64,000 bases of DNA from Streptomyces sp. R33 (GCF_041200175.1 NZ_CP165728.1:186001-250000); one strand, 5' to 3'; positions 41,575 to 51,267 are shown, counted from the first letter of the stretch. Numbers and translations: made by a program. The notes: generated from the letters alone by a model not told the origin.

Positions 41575-44500
41575 TCAGGATCCGCCCGCCCGGCATTCGG
41601 CGAGGTCGATCTCCACCGCGGCGGCCCCGGCGTCCCCGGCGAAGGAGAGCACGACGCGCCCGCCGGCCGCCGACGGGTGCGCGGCGAGGCTGCGTACGGG
41701 GCTCCCCACCGCGAGCAGCAGCCGGCACTGCCCGGTGGCGGCGTCCCAGACGCGGATGGTCCCGTCGGCAGCGCCGGAGGCGACGAAGCTTCCGTGGCCC
41801 TCCGCGTCGAACAGGGCCAGGGCGTGCACGGCCGCAGTGTGACCGGTCAGCGGCTCGCCCAGGGGGCGGCGCTCGCGCAGGTCCCACAGCCGCACCGTGC
41901 CCGTGTCGCCGCCGCTGGCCAGATGCGGCGCAAGGCCGCCCAGCGGGCCGGGATTGATGGCGACGGCGTGCAGGAGCCCCTGGTCGCAGCGCAGGGTCCC
42001 GCCCGGCGCACCACCGCGTTCCGCGCCCCACAGCCGTACGGTGCCGTCGGAGCTGGCCGAGGCGAACCAGTCCTCGCCCCCCACGCACGACGCCGCAGCC
42101 ACCGCCCGGACCCGCAGGCCGTGACCGGTCCACTCCCGCAGCGGGGCCAGGCCGTCCAGATCCCACAACCGGACCGTCTCGTCGTCCCCGCCGCTCAGCA
42201 GCAGATGCCGGCCGTCGGCGGTGGTGCACGCGGCAAGGGCGCGGACGGGGAGGAAATGACCCTTCAGGACGTCCGGCAGCGCCCGCCGGGTACCCGTGTC
42301 CCACAGACGGATGCCGTGGTCCTCGCATCCGGCCGATACCAGTACGCGCCCCTCCCGCCGGTGCGCCCAGACCATCGCGGACGGCGGCCGGCCGGTGTCG
42401 ATCCGGGCGACCGCGTCCCCCGTGACGATGTCCCGGACGTCGATGCCGGGGCGGTCGGCGGTGAGCGCGAACCAGGACGGAAGGCCCAAGTCCCCCGGCT
42501 CCGGCAGCAGCAGCACCCCGCCCGTAGGCGTAGGCGTAGGCGTCGGCTCGGCCGGTGTACGGGCGGCGGTCAGCGCCCGCTCCAGGACCTCCCGGTTCCA
42601 CAGGCGCAGCGTGCCGTCGCAGGAGGACGACGCGAGGATCCCGGAATCCGGCGCGGCGACGGGGCTGAGCGCGGTCACTGCGGCGGTGTGCCCGCTGAGC
42701 AGCCCCGGCGGCTCCTGGGCGGCGGTGTCCCACCGGGAGACGTCCCACACGGCGATGCGGCTGCCCGTCCCGGCCGCGAGGAGGTGGCGTTCGCCCAGGA
42801 CGAGGCCGGCCAGGCTGTTCACCGGCTCGCCGGCGCCGGTGAGGGTGGCGAGGGGTCCGCCGGCGCCCCAGACGGTGACGCTCCCGTCGGCATGGCCGGC
42901 CGCGACCGTCCCCGGCCGTGTGGTCGGAGCGAGTACGCGTACGTCGGCCGGGAATTCGAAGCGCGCCACTTCCACCTCGGCCGCCGTGTCCCGGAACGCC
43001 AGGAACGCGCCGTCGGCGATCGCCAGCAGCGGCCGGCGGGGCGCCTCCTCCTGCACCGCCGCCAGTGCGGTGGTCGCCGTACGCGGTGTGTCCCCCGGCA
43101 GGGTCAGCAGGTCCAGCGGGCCCATCCGCTCGTTCCACCAGACCACCACCCCGTCCCCGTTGACGCAGAACACCGCCAGCTCGTGTCCGCTGTCGTGGTA
43201 GGCGCACACGTCGGCGATCCACATCCCGCCGGGCCGGTGGATCTGGTCGACGAGGCGGCCGGTCGCGGGGTCCCAGAGGCGGACTGTGCCGTCCGTACTG
43301 CCGGACACGAGCAGCGGCGACTGCGCGGGGCGCGGCGCGAGGAGCAGGTGCCGTACGGATCCCTCGTGGGCGCCGATTCGTCCGCGGACCGCGGTTCCCT
43401 CGACCGCGTCGATCAGTTCGATGCCCCCGTCGTCGTCGCCCGCCGCGAGGGCGGGGCGCCCGTCGGGGGCCGGTACCGCCGTCAGGGAACGCACGGTGGC
43501 GCCGAGGGTGGCCAGGACGTTCACGGGCGGCGTCCACCGGGACCACAGCACCGCCAGCGGCCCCGCCGCCTCTTCGGGGGTGCGCGGGCGCGGCCGGCCG
43601 GGATGGCGCAGCGCCGTGTACGCCAGGTGCAGGCTGGCCAGGCGGGACGGGTGGTCCTCCCGGTCCGCCCGGTGCAGGTACGGCTCGACCACGGCCCAGG
43701 CCTCCAGCCAGAGCCGTCCCTCCTGCCCCCGGCCCGGGCCCAGCAGCCCGCGGATCGGGCTGCCGGTCAGCCACGGCAGCACCTCGGCCGGCACGTGCGC
43801 GTCGTCCAGGACCCCGCCCAGGCGGGCGTGGCGTGCGAGGTACCGCCGTACGTACGGGTGCGGGGCGGTGCCGGAGGCGCGGCCGGCGATGTGCGGCGCG
43901 GCCAGATCGGCGAGCGCCCGCACGATGGAGGCGTGCACGGCGGCATCGTCCCCGCATCCGCCCCCGCCCCCGTCCTCGTACGCGTCCCCCGTCGCGCCGG
44001 TCCCCGTCACCCCATCAGCCCCGCCGGCCGCATCAGGCGCATCAGGCGTATCGCGCTCATCAGGTTTATCGGCAGGCTCATCCTGACCATCCGTCATTCC
44101 CATCCCCCCACGAGATGCCGCGCCGCCCACGGGCCAGGCGCGCAGGACAGCGGCCAGCCGTTCGTGTGCCGGCCGGTACACCCGCTGGTCCTCTTCCACG
44201 TCACGGGTGAGATACCCAGCCAGGCGGCCTTCCAGCAGCACCCGGATCTTGGCATCGGCATCCCGGAGGGGCTTCCCGTGGACGGCGGACGCGACAGCGG
44301 GCCACACCTCGCCCCAGGCGATGCCGCGCCCCTGCGCGAACGCCGCCGCGCGCAGCAGCGCCAGCGCCTCGTCCGCCCCCAGGCCGTCCTCCGCGGACCT
44401 CGCCAGGTCGTCCTTCAGCAGTCCCGTCGTGCCCTCGCCCAGCCGCGCGAGCCAGTCGGCGTCGGCCTGCAGCCGCGGTCCCTCGGTGCGCAGCTGGTGC

Positions 44501-46224
44501 GCCGCCACGCGGGCGTCGAGGAAGGACCGCCCCACCGCCTCGGCCACCGTCCGCGCGACCCCGGTCAGGTCGTGACCCGCCCAGTTGGCCTCCCCGTCCA
44601 GGAGAGCGCGTACGTACCCCTCGACGTCCTTGCCCATGTCCTCGTCGTCGGTACGCACCACGGCCGCCCCGGAGAACGCCTCCCGCAGTCGGCCCAGCAG
44701 TTCCTGCCCGCCGCCACTACCACTACCGCCACCGCCACCATCACCGTCCGGGACAAGGCGGTCGGCGCCGTCGCTGCTGCGGACGGCGACGACCAGCCGT
44801 ACCCCGCGCCGTACGGGCGTCGACGGCGCGGCGCCGGACAGGTGTCCGGCCAGCGGTACCAGGACCTGGTGCACCACCGCCGCGGGGTCGGTCGCCTCGT
44901 CCAGCGCGTCGACGACGACCGTCACCATGGGGCCGGGCGAGCCGAGGAACCTGCGCAGCCCCAACTGCCAGCGGCTCAGCTGGTCCCTGCCCGAGGGGTC
45001 CGCTTCGGCCCCCAGTTTCTTCGCGATGACCGTCAACAGCCCCAGTGGCTCCCGGTTGTGCGCGGTGACCGCGATGGTGACCGCGCCCTCGTCCGGGACG
45101 GTGTCCTGCGGGCAGTGGCCGACGGCGGCCGCGAACAGATCCGACGTCCTGAACGTCGCGTCGCTCAAGGTCACCGCGCGGCCCAGGATCGCCGACTTCC
45201 CGCTCGCGGTGATGCCCGTGACGACGAGCACCCCCGGCGCGCCCTTCAGGAAGGAGACCACCGAGGCGTTCAGGCGCTTGCGGCCCGAGAAGTACCAGCC
45301 GGTGTCGTCGGCGCCGGTGCGGCCGCTGGCCTTCTCCAGCCAGTAGTCCAGGTCCTCCAGGCTCGCCGCCACCTCCTGCCGGCTCTCCTCCACCGCGGCC
45401 TGCTCCGGCCGGTAGCCCGGGTTCGGCAGCGCGGCGGTCGCCACGTGCAGCTTGCCGCCCATCAGCGGACGGCAGTCGAGGGACAGGCTCCGGCCGAGCT
45501 CCGCGCCGACCGCCTGTGCCGCCTGATACAGGGCCCGGCTGAACTCGTCCATCGTCAGGTACGGGCGGGCGATCCCGCCGGCCGTGCGCAGCCACTCGTG
45601 GGCCCGGCGCAGGACGAGCGCGAACTCCCCGCCCCTCACCTGCATCTTGGGCGCCGCGGTGGTCAGGACGTTGAGCGTGGCACGCGTGGTGCGCGCGGTG
45701 TCCAGGCTCCGTGCGAGTTCCAGCAACTCCCCTCCCACGTCGGCGGACTCGCACATGTTCACGATCACCAGGACGTCCCGGGCGTGCGAGTCGAGCGCGG
45801 CGATCACGATCTCCGTCGTACGCAGCCCCGTCGCCAGGAGCCGCTGCGCATCGGTGTCCCGCAGGACCGCGAAGTGCTTGGCCGCGCCCGAGGTGAGGCC
45901 GTGGCCCGACACGTACAGCACCACGGGGACGTCCGCCTCCGCCTCCCGGATCCCGGACGTCTCCAGGAAGCGCTCCACGTCGTGACGGCTGGTCACCGGC
46001 CCGCCGGGCGCCACCTTCACGAAGCCCGGCCCGGCGGGCAGCGGCCGCTCCCACCAGAGGGACACCGCCTCGAGCTGTGCGCCGAGGGCCTGCCGCAGTG
46101 GCTCGGTCCCGTCCTCCATGGGCAGGACGTACAGCGTGCCGGCGGCCGGCGATGCCGCCGTCTGCGGCAACTCGGCCCCCTCCACGGCATCGGCTAAGCC
46201 GATCTCGCCCCGCTCCCCGTCCAC
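41575..46224 (-). CDS. Caspase-like protease / STAND NTPase / WD40 protein (1549 aa)
   Basis: Three parts. Residues about 25-215 form a caspase-like domain with the dyad His108 in YVSGHG and Cys158 in VIVNMCES. Residues about 300-700 are a P-loop STAND-type NTPase with Walker A GITASGKS (337-344) and Walker B VVVDALDEA (near 430). A disordered Asp/Gly-rich linker near 740-790 leads into at least ten WD40 blades from about 890 to the end (repeated LASGGDTGTVRLWDL, VASGAADGTIRVWD). In eukaryote-like and bacterial conflict systems this order is sensor (WD40), switch (NTPase) and protease effector. The gene starts 20 bases from a divergent LCAT-type lipase gene, which may be a target or co-effector. 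Confidence 0.9.
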   Translation of the reverse strand: MDGERGEIGLADAVEGAELPQTAASPAAGTLYVLPMEDGTEPLRQALGAQLEAVSLWWERPLPAGPGFVKVAPGGPVTSRHDVERFLETSGIREAEADVPVVLYVSGHGLTSGAAKHFAVLRDTDAQRLLATGLRTTEIVIAALDSHARDVLVIVNMCESADVGGELLELARSLDTARTTRATLNVLTTAAPKMQVRGGEFALVLRRAHEWLRTAGGIARPYLTMDEFSRALYQAAQAVGAELGRSLSLDCRPLMGGKLHVATAALPNPGYRPEQAAVEESRQEVAASLEDLDYWLEKASGRTGADDTGWYFSGRKRLNASVVSFLKGAPGVLVVTGITASGKSAILGRAVTLSDATFRTSDLFAAAVGHCPQDTVPDEGAVTIAVTAHNREPLGLLTVIAKKLGAEADPSGRDQLSRWQLGLRRFLGSPGPMVTVVVDALDEATDPAAVVHQVLVPLAGHLSGAAPSTPVRRGVRLVVAVRSSDGADRLVPDGDGGGGGSGSGGGQELLGRLREAFSGAAVVRTDDEDMGKDVEGYVRALLDGEANWAGHDLTGVARTVAEAVGRSFLDARVAAHQLRTEGPRLQADADWLARLGEGTTGLLKDDLARSAEDGLGADEALALLRAAAFAQGRGIAWGEVWPAVASAVHGKPLRDADAKIRVLLEGRLAGYLTRDVEEDQRVYRPAHERLAAVLRAWPVGGAASRGGMGMTDGQDEPADKPDERDTPDAPDAAGGADGVTGTGATGDAYEDGGGGGCGDDAAVHASIVRALADLAAPHIAGRASGTAPHPYVRRYLARHARLGGVLDDAHVPAEVLPWLTGSPIRGLLGPGRGQEGRLWLEAWAVVEPYLHRADREDHPSRLASLHLAYTALRHPGRPRPRTPEEAAGPLAVLWSRWTPPVNVLATLGATVRSLTAVPAPDGRPALAAGDDDGGIELIDAVEGTAVRGRIGAHEGSVRHLLLAPRPAQSPLLVSGSTDGTVRLWDPATGRLVDQIHRPGGMWIADVCAYHDSGHELAVFCVNGDGVVVWWNERMGPLDLLTLPGDTPRTATTALAAVQEEAPRRPLLAIADGAFLAFRDTAAEVEVARFEFPADVRVLAPTTRPGTVAAGHADGSVTVWGAGGPLATLTGAGEPVNSLAGLVLGERHLLAAGTGSRIAVWDVSRWDTAAQEPPGLLSGHTAAVTALSPVAAPDSGILASSSCDGTLRLWNREVLERALTAARTPAEPTPTPTPTGGVLLLPEPGDLGLPSWFALTADRPGIDVRDIVTGDAVARIDTGRPPSAMVWAHRREGRVLVSAGCEDHGIRLWDTGTRRALPDVLKGHFLPVRALAACTTADGRHLLLSGGDDETVRLWDLDGLAPLREWTGHGLRVRAVAAASCVGGEDWFASASSDGTVRLWGAERGGAPGGTLRCDQGLLHAVAINPGPLGGLAPHLASGGDTGTVRLWDLRERRPLGEPLTGHTAAVHALALFDAEGHGSFVASGAADGTIRVWDAATGQCRLLLAVGSPVRSLAAHPSAAGGRVVLSFAGDAGAAAVEIDLAECRAGGS

Positions 46225-46244
46225 GGTCCCTATTCTTCACTGCC

Positions 46245-47729
46245 ATGAACGAGCACCCGCACCAGCGCCGGCAGCAGGACCGCACCGACGGGTTACCCGA
46301 CCACGTCACCCAGGACGCGGTGGTCGTCGTACCGGGGATCATGGGCAGCACCCTGCACGACACGACCACCGGCAAGGACGTATGGGGCATCGGCGGGATC
46401 TCCTGGCTGCTGAAGGCATGGACCACGCCCTCCGGCCTGAAGTCCCTGACCATGACCGAGGACGAGCTGGCGGGCAAGACCGGCCGCATCAAGGCGACCG
46501 GCCTGCTGAAGCACTCCGCCTGGACCCCGTACCTCGCCGGCAGCGAGCCGTACACCGACTTGGTCGACACGATCCGCACCAGCGTCGCCGACGACGCCGC
46601 GATCCTGGAGTTCGCCTACGACTGGCGTCTGCCCGTCGCCGCCAACGGCCGTCTCCTGGCCGACGCCGCGCGCCTCCACCTGACCGGCTGGCGCCGCCAC
46701 CCCGCCCACGCCGAGGCCCGCCGGCACCGCGCCGACCAGCGGGAGGGGCGGCTCGTCTTCGTCGCCCACTCCATGGGCGGGCTCGTCACCCGCGCGGCCC
46801 TCGACCCCCGCTACGACGGCGATCTCCAGGCCGACACCCGGGGCGTCATCACACTCGGCACGCCCTTCCAGGGCTCGGTCAAGGCGGCCGTCATCCTCGC
46901 CACCGGCCGCGGCACCCCCGTACGGCTGCCGCACCGCAAGCTCCGGGCCATGTGCGCCACCATGCCGGGCCTGCACGACCTGCTGCCGCAGTACCGGAGC
47001 CTGCGCGCGGGGGACGACGTACGCCACCTCACCCCGAGCGATGTCGCGGCGATCGGCGGCAACGCGGAACTGACGCGCAACGCGGCCCGGTTCCACCACG
47101 GCCAGAAGAGCATCACCCTGCCCGGCCACCGCTCGGTCGTCGGCGTCAACCAGCCCACCTGGCAGAACCTGACGATCACCGGCGGCACGGTCGAGGCACA
47201 CTTCGACGGCGCCCGGCAGAACTCCGACGGGACGTTCATCCTCGACCGGCACGACCGCGTCAGGTACTTCCAGGTGTACGGCGACGGCACCGTCTACAAG
47301 GAGTCGGCGGTCCTCACCGACATCATCACCCACCTGCCGCTCCAGCACGGCGACGTCGCCAAGGCGCGGACCGCCCTCGAAGCCGTCACCGAGATCATCC
47401 GCGACGACATCAACCCCGGCCCGCCCCAGGGCGAGGCCGGCTGCGGCCTGAGCGCCCCCGACCTGGTCCCGGCGGGCCGGCCCTGGAAGCTCCGCCTCAG
47501 CGACGTCGACACCCTCTCGGGCCTGACCTGCCGCCTCACGGACCTCGAGAACCCCACCCGCCCGATCCCGCTCACCCTGACCTGGGAAGACGGCGTGGCC
47601 ACCGCAACGGCGACCGCCCCGACCCCGGGCCTGTACCGCATCGACGTCCGCACCCCGGACGGCTGCGACATCACCCAGCTGGCCATGGCCGCCGACCCGG
47701 ACGAGTCCCTGGCGGAGGCGGAGGACTGA
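46245..47729 (+). CDS. LCAT-type alpha/beta-hydrolase (lipase/acyltransferase-like, 494 aa)
   Basis: Matches the lecithin:cholesterol acyltransferase family: VVVVPGIMGSTLHD (residues about 25-38), the nucleophile elbow VAHSMGGL (about 168-175), GVITLGTPFQGS (about 205), and a late GDGTVYKES region for the acidic/His triad members. The last 90 residues form an Ig-like beta domain (LRLSDVDTLSGLTC). There is no signal peptide, so it appears cytoplasmic. Its start codon lies 20 bases from the divergent caspase/STAND/WD40 gene. In that context it may act as a membrane-damaging effector switched on by the protease protein; this is inferred. Confidence 0.88.
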   Translation: MNEHPHQRRQQDRTDGLPDHVTQDAVVVVPGIMGSTLHDTTTGKDVWGIGGISWLLKAWTTPSGLKSLTMTEDELAGKTGRIKATGLLKHSAWTPYLAGSEPYTDLVDTIRTSVADDAAILEFAYDWRLPVAANGRLLADAARLHLTGWRRHPAHAEARRHRADQREGRLVFVAHSMGGLVTRAALDPRYDGDLQADTRGVITLGTPFQGSVKAAVILATGRGTPVRLPHRKLRAMCATMPGLHDLLPQYRSLRAGDDVRHLTPSDVAAIGGNAELTRNAARFHHGQKSITLPGHRSVVGVNQPTWQNLTITGGTVEAHFDGARQNSDGTFILDRHDRVRYFQVYGDGTVYKESAVLTDIITHLPLQHGDVAKARTALEAVTEIIRDDINPGPPQGEAGCGLSAPDLVPAGRPWKLRLSDVDTLSGLTCRLTDLENPTRPIPLTLTWEDGVATATATAPTPGLYRIDVRTPDGCDITQLAMAADPDESLAEAED

Positions 47730-47811
47730 CCCCGGCTCGTTCGAAGGGCAGATGCTCGGCGAAGCCGAATTCCAGCTCCTCCGACCCTCGATCGAGATGT
47801 CGAACGGGGGC

Positions 47812-48504
47812 TCAGGCCTCGTCTGCGTCCTCGTCGTAGTTCGAGTCCTCGGGATGCTCGTGCAGACGCTCGTCCAGGTCGCCGACCCAGTCCAGGGCCC
47901 AGGCTCGCAGTTCGGCCGTTTCGTGCTCGGTGAGACCGTACGCGGCGAACTCGGCGTCGTCGGCCCAGTCGGCTCCGGCGAGGCGGTCGCGGAGGTCGTG
48001 CAGGCGGAACTCGTCGCGGCCGTGGCGCTCGCCGAGGCGTTCGAGTTCGTTGGTGGTGCGGTAGTGGGAGGCGGCATGGACGTCGATGAGGTCGCGTACG
48101 GCGCCGCGGTCGGCCAGGGCGCGGACCTTGGTGCCGATTACGGAGTCGAAGGCGAGGACCGGCCCGTACTCGGTTTGGGCGGGCGGCGTCCAGAAGTGCT
48201 CCTTGAGGACGTCGACCTCGCACTCCTCGCCGGTGTCCGGGTCGACGGCCATCAGCCGGGCCGAGAGTGCGTCGACGTCGATCACGCGGACCTGCCAGCC
48301 CCGCTCGGCCAGGCCCTGCTCGAGGCTGGTGACGATCTCTGCCATGGGGGCGGGGTTCTCGGTGGCGACGTCGAGGTCCTGGCTCAGGCGCTCGACGAGG
48401 CCATGGGCCTGGACAGCGTACCCGCCGGTGAGCACGAGGGGGTACGGGGCGCCGATGTCGATCACCGCGGCGAGGAGCCGGCGGTGCAGGTCGCTCAGCT
48501 TCAC
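47812..48504 (-). CDS. AbiEii/AbiGii-like nucleotidyltransferase (230 aa)
   Basis: A nucleotidyltransferase with LTGGYAVQAHGLVERLSQDLDVAT (residues about 25-48), that is, the GG and DxD features of the AbiEii toxin family. The C-terminus is very acidic. AbiEii toxins modify tRNA ends or other targets and stop growth. The GTG start overlaps the stop of the upstream gene by four bases, so it is translationally coupled to that small protein, the possible antitoxin or partner. The acidic tail and the exact subclass are not ones I recognise. Confidence 0.8.
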   Translation of the reverse strand: MKLSDLHRRLLAAVIDIGAPYPLVLTGGYAVQAHGLVERLSQDLDVATENPAPMAEIVTSLEQGLAERGWQVRVIDVDALSARLMAVDPDTGEECEVDVLKEHFWTPPAQTEYGPVLAFDSVIGTKVRALADRGAVRDLIDVHAASHYRTTNELERLGERHGRDEFRLHDLRDRLAGADWADDAEFAAYGLTEHETAELRAWALDWVGDLDERLHEHPEDSNYDEDADEA

Positions 48505-48866
48505 GCGGCAGCGGACCTCGCGGTCGCGAGCTGGGGGAACGCTTCCTCCCAGACCTGGCAGATGTGCCGGCTGACCAGGGTGCGCAGGACGGGCCACTGC
48601 TCTAGGAGGAGGTCGCGGTCCAGCAGGGTCACGAGGTCCTCGTGCCGGCCCTCGGCCAGGACGGTGCGGTACAGGCCCATGCGCAGGCGCGGGCGGTCCA
48701 GGTCGTAGCAGCGCAGTCCGGACCAGGCCACGTGCAGCGGCAGCTCGACCACGCCGTGCCGCGGACCTGCGAGTTTTTCCAGGGAGGCGGGCAGCCGGCT
48801 TGCGTACCGGGCGTGGAGCACCTCGGCCGCGGAGGGCGCCGTGCTGCTGGAGGAGGGCCTGACCAT
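48501..48866 (-). CDS. Small partner protein of the AbiEii-like gene (121 aa)
   Basis: No family recognised. It starts MVRPSSSS, has a long amphipathic middle (RLPASLEKL, LPLHVAWSGLRCYDLDRPRLRMGLYRTVLAEG) and ends LATARSAAA. It is predicted soluble. The gene overlaps the AbiEii-like gene by four bases, which is the position of an antitoxin or regulatory partner. It does not carry the winged-helix AbiEi signature that I would expect for a classical AbiE antitoxin. Confidence 0.65.
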   Translation of the reverse strand: MVRPSSSSTAPSAAEVLHARYASRLPASLEKLAGPRHGVVELPLHVAWSGLRCYDLDRPRLRMGLYRTVLAEGRHEDLVTLLDRDLLLEQWPVLRTLVSRHICQVWEEAFPQLATARSAAA

Positions 48867-49101
48867 GGACCTGATTATCCCGTGTCCCGCCCGGCTCCGG
48901 TACCGCAGACGCGACACACCGCCCCGGCGGATACCCCAGGCATCCTGCGCCCGGCCCATCCGGGCTACGCCCGGTGCCGGGCTCTGCGGCCAGCCTCCTC
49001 TGGCGGCGAAGCCGCCGCCGACCACTGCGCCGGGCGCCCCATTCGGCCACGGCTCGGTACAGCAGACCCCCGGCGGAGCGGCGGGCGCCCGGCGCGGGCG
49101 G

Positions 49102-49542
49102 CTAACACCCGTCGCCGAGGTTGATCCCCGACGCGGCGGCCGAGTACACGACGTACAGCTGGATCAGCTCCATCGGAATCGCCAGGACGCTGAACCACAC
49201 GGTCGTGCCGGCGAGCAGACCCGGCCAGGACTCCCCGAGCCGGAGGCCGTACCGGCCGCGCAGCCGCCGCGCGAGCAGCACGCACAACGCCACCGCCGCC
49301 ACACCGAGGACCACACCGGCCCACCCGGCGGCGTACTCCGCCATCGGGAAGGGCAAGTGCCGGCAGGCTTCCCGCTGCCGGTCGGCCCACTCGTGCTGGA
49401 TCTCCTGCGTGTGCAGGGAGGTCGCCACACCCGCCACGATCAGCAGCGGCACCATCAGTGCCGCCGTCACGGTGCCGAACGTGACGGCACGCGGGCGCGC
49501 GGTGCCGTCGCTCATGGCGGGGGAGGGTGTGGTGGCGGCCAT
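49102..49542 (-). CDS. Hypothetical membrane protein (146 aa)
   Basis: Three hydrophobic segments (VTAALMVPLLIVAGVATSL near residue 24; AGVVLGVAAVALCVLLA near 75; LLAGTTVWFSVLAIPMELI near 110). The region between the first two (QEIQHEWADRQREAC) is outside or inside the membrane and charged. Its ATG overlaps the stop of the amidase-domain gene (TGATG), so it is co-translated with it and probably works with it. Confidence 0.75.
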   Translation of the reverse strand: MAATTPSPAMSDGTARPRAVTFGTVTAALMVPLLIVAGVATSLHTQEIQHEWADRQREACRHLPFPMAEYAAGWAGVVLGVAAVALCVLLARRLRGRYGLRLGESWPGLLAGTTVWFSVLAIPMELIQLYVVYSAAASGINLGDGC

Positions 49543-50843
49543 CAGTACCAATCCGGTTCCGGGCGGACGATGCGGATGCGCTGCTCGCCCCCGTTCCTGT
49601 TCGCGATGTGTTCCCGGCTGTCCAGGCTCACGTTCTGGAAGGAGCTCGTGTGCTGGGTCAGCTTGATGTCCCCGTCAGGGGTGACCGAGGTGACGACGGC
49701 GGCATGGTGGGTCTCGCCCGGGGCCGTTTCCGTGCCGGGCGCCACCTGCTCGTAGAAGATGATGTCACCGGGCCGCGCGTCCGCCCTCGGGACCTCCTTG
49801 CTGCCGTGGCGCAGCAGGAAGTTCTGCAGCCCCTCGGCCCGCGCCCAGGACTCGGAGTGGTACGCGTTCTGGTCGAGCCAGTCCCACCCGGTCCCGCTCT
49901 GGCGGCCCCAGGTGTCGTCGCCCATCAGCCCCGTCCACGGGGAGAGCTTCTTCTTCATGCCGCCCGCTTCCAGGCTGGACGACACGAAGTTGGTGCAGTT
50001 GCCGCCGGCCCCGTAGTCGAGGTCGTCCTTCTTGTCCCAGTGGTCGAGTGCGTACCGCACCATCTCGACCCGGTCGATCTTCCCGTCGGGACCGCGGAGC
50101 TCGCGCCCGACTTCGGGCGGCAGGCCCCTGAGGTCGGCGAGGGTCACGGGATCGGCCCGCATGAGGTCCTTCTGCTGCTGCGGCGTCAGGCCGTCCCACC
50201 AGGCGTGGACGAGCTGCGGGTCCTTCCCGACCGGGATGTCCGCCCTGAGCATCTCGAATTCGACGTGGGACGCCTCGACGAGGAGCACATTGTGCGCCTG
50301 CGAGGTGTCGGAGACGTTGATGGTCGTCGCGAGCTTGTCCAGTTCGGCCGAGGCCTTCGCGTCTGCCTGCGAGGCCTCGCGCAGGGCTTCGTCTATCAGC
50401 CCGTTGACCGTGGATATGTGCCCCTGCTCCTTGGTGTAGGCGTCGCGCACGTTCTGCGGGACGTTCGGGCCGGTGGGCACGGCACCCGTGTAGACGCCGA
50501 CGGCGCGGCCGTCCTGGATGCTCAGCCCGTGCTCGTTCGCCAGCTCGATGGCGTGGGAGAGGGTGCGCTGGGCGTAGCCCATGGAATGGGACAGGGCGTC
50601 GAGGACCATGGCGACGCCCTTCATGATGTCGCCGCCGGACTCCAGGCGGTCGGCGAGGTCCTCCAGGCGCTTGCCGGCCGTTTTGCCGGTGGCGTCGGCC
50701 CAGTGGTCGTCGAGCGGCTTCTTGCCCTGCGCGCGGATGTCCTCGCAGGCGGAGGAGGAGCGCCGGGCGAGGTCGACCCAGTCGTCCGCGGCCTTCTGCC
50801 ACTGGTCCACGCGGCAGTCGTACAGGTCGTGATACGAGACCAC
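49542..50843 (-). CDS. WXG100-like N-terminus with C-terminal amidase (Amidase_6-like) domain (433 aa)
   Basis: The first ~110 residues are long helices with polar content like LXG/WXG secretion domains. The C-terminal 180 residues carry RYALDHWD, then GNCTNFVSSSLEAGG, a Cys-containing motif of the Amidase_6 family, and THHAAVV with the His, followed by late DGDIKLTQHTSSFQNVSL. This suggests a Cys-His peptidoglycan or amide hydrolase. Three bases upstream is a small WXG-like gene and the downstream membrane gene overlaps it. The set resembles type VII secretion effectors, although no secretion genes are in the window. Confidence 0.8.
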   Translation of the reverse strand: MVSYHDLYDCRVDQWQKAADDWVDLARRSSSACEDIRAQGKKPLDDHWADATGKTAGKRLEDLADRLESGGDIMKGVAMVLDALSHSMGYAQRTLSHAIELANEHGLSIQDGRAVGVYTGAVPTGPNVPQNVRDAYTKEQGHISTVNGLIDEALREASQADAKASAELDKLATTINVSDTSQAHNVLLVEASHVEFEMLRADIPVGKDPQLVHAWWDGLTPQQQKDLMRADPVTLADLRGLPPEVGRELRGPDGKIDRVEMVRYALDHWDKKDDLDYGAGGNCTNFVSSSLEAGGMKKKLSPWTGLMGDDTWGRQSGTGWDWLDQNAYHSESWARAEGLQNFLLRHGSKEVPRADARPGDIIFYEQVAPGTETAPGETHHAAVVTSVTPDGDIKLTQHTSSFQNVSLDSREHIANRNGGEQRIRIVRPEPDWY

Positions 50844-50846
50844 GGG

Positions 50847-51170
50847 TCAGTTCCTCCCGAAGTCGGCGAGGCCGTGCTGGAGCCGGTTGAAGGCGTCCCT
50901 CGCCTGGGCGTCCGTGGTGTCGTAGGCGTTGGCCGTGGTGTGGAGATTGTCGGCCATGGTGTTCATCTGCTTCCCCAGGTCGACCATGTGGTCCTCCCAG
51001 GCGGTCGCGCACCGCTTCAACGCCGCGGCCGAGGCCCAGCCGTGGTGGCCGTCGGCTGCCGTGTCGCTCGAGTCGAGCGACCGGCGAAGGTTCTCCAGCG
51101 CCCCTTCGGCGGCCGAGCGGGCCCCTCCCGCGCCTTGCCGTACATAGTGCGTCTTTATGTCTATGTCCAT
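50847..51170 (-). CDS. WXG100-like helical protein (107 aa)
   Basis: Small helical protein of the size of ESX/WXG proteins. It has a central turn (DGHHGWASAAALKRC, containing a Trp-Ala rather than an exact WxG) between two long helices, the second ending ANAYDTTDAQARDAF. It lies 3 bases upstream of the amidase-domain gene and is probably its partner or targeting factor. Confidence 0.75.
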   Translation of the reverse strand: MDIDIKTHYVRQGAGGARSAAEGALENLRRSLDSSDTAADGHHGWASAAALKRCATAWEDHMVDLGKQMNTMADNLHTTANAYDTTDAQARDAFNRLQHGLADFGRN

Positions 51171-51267
51171 GAAATCCCCCGTAAATACCGGAGAACAGCC
51201 TAACTGGATCTTGTAGGTGGATCTGACAGGACGCGTGGCGCCGCGGCGTCGGCCGTTAGTCGCAGCA

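Noticed and set aside
41677..46197. 1506-codon plus-strand open frame opposite the caspase/WD40 gene
   Set aside because: Antisense shadow; the minus-strand frame has clear protease, NTPase and WD40 motifs.
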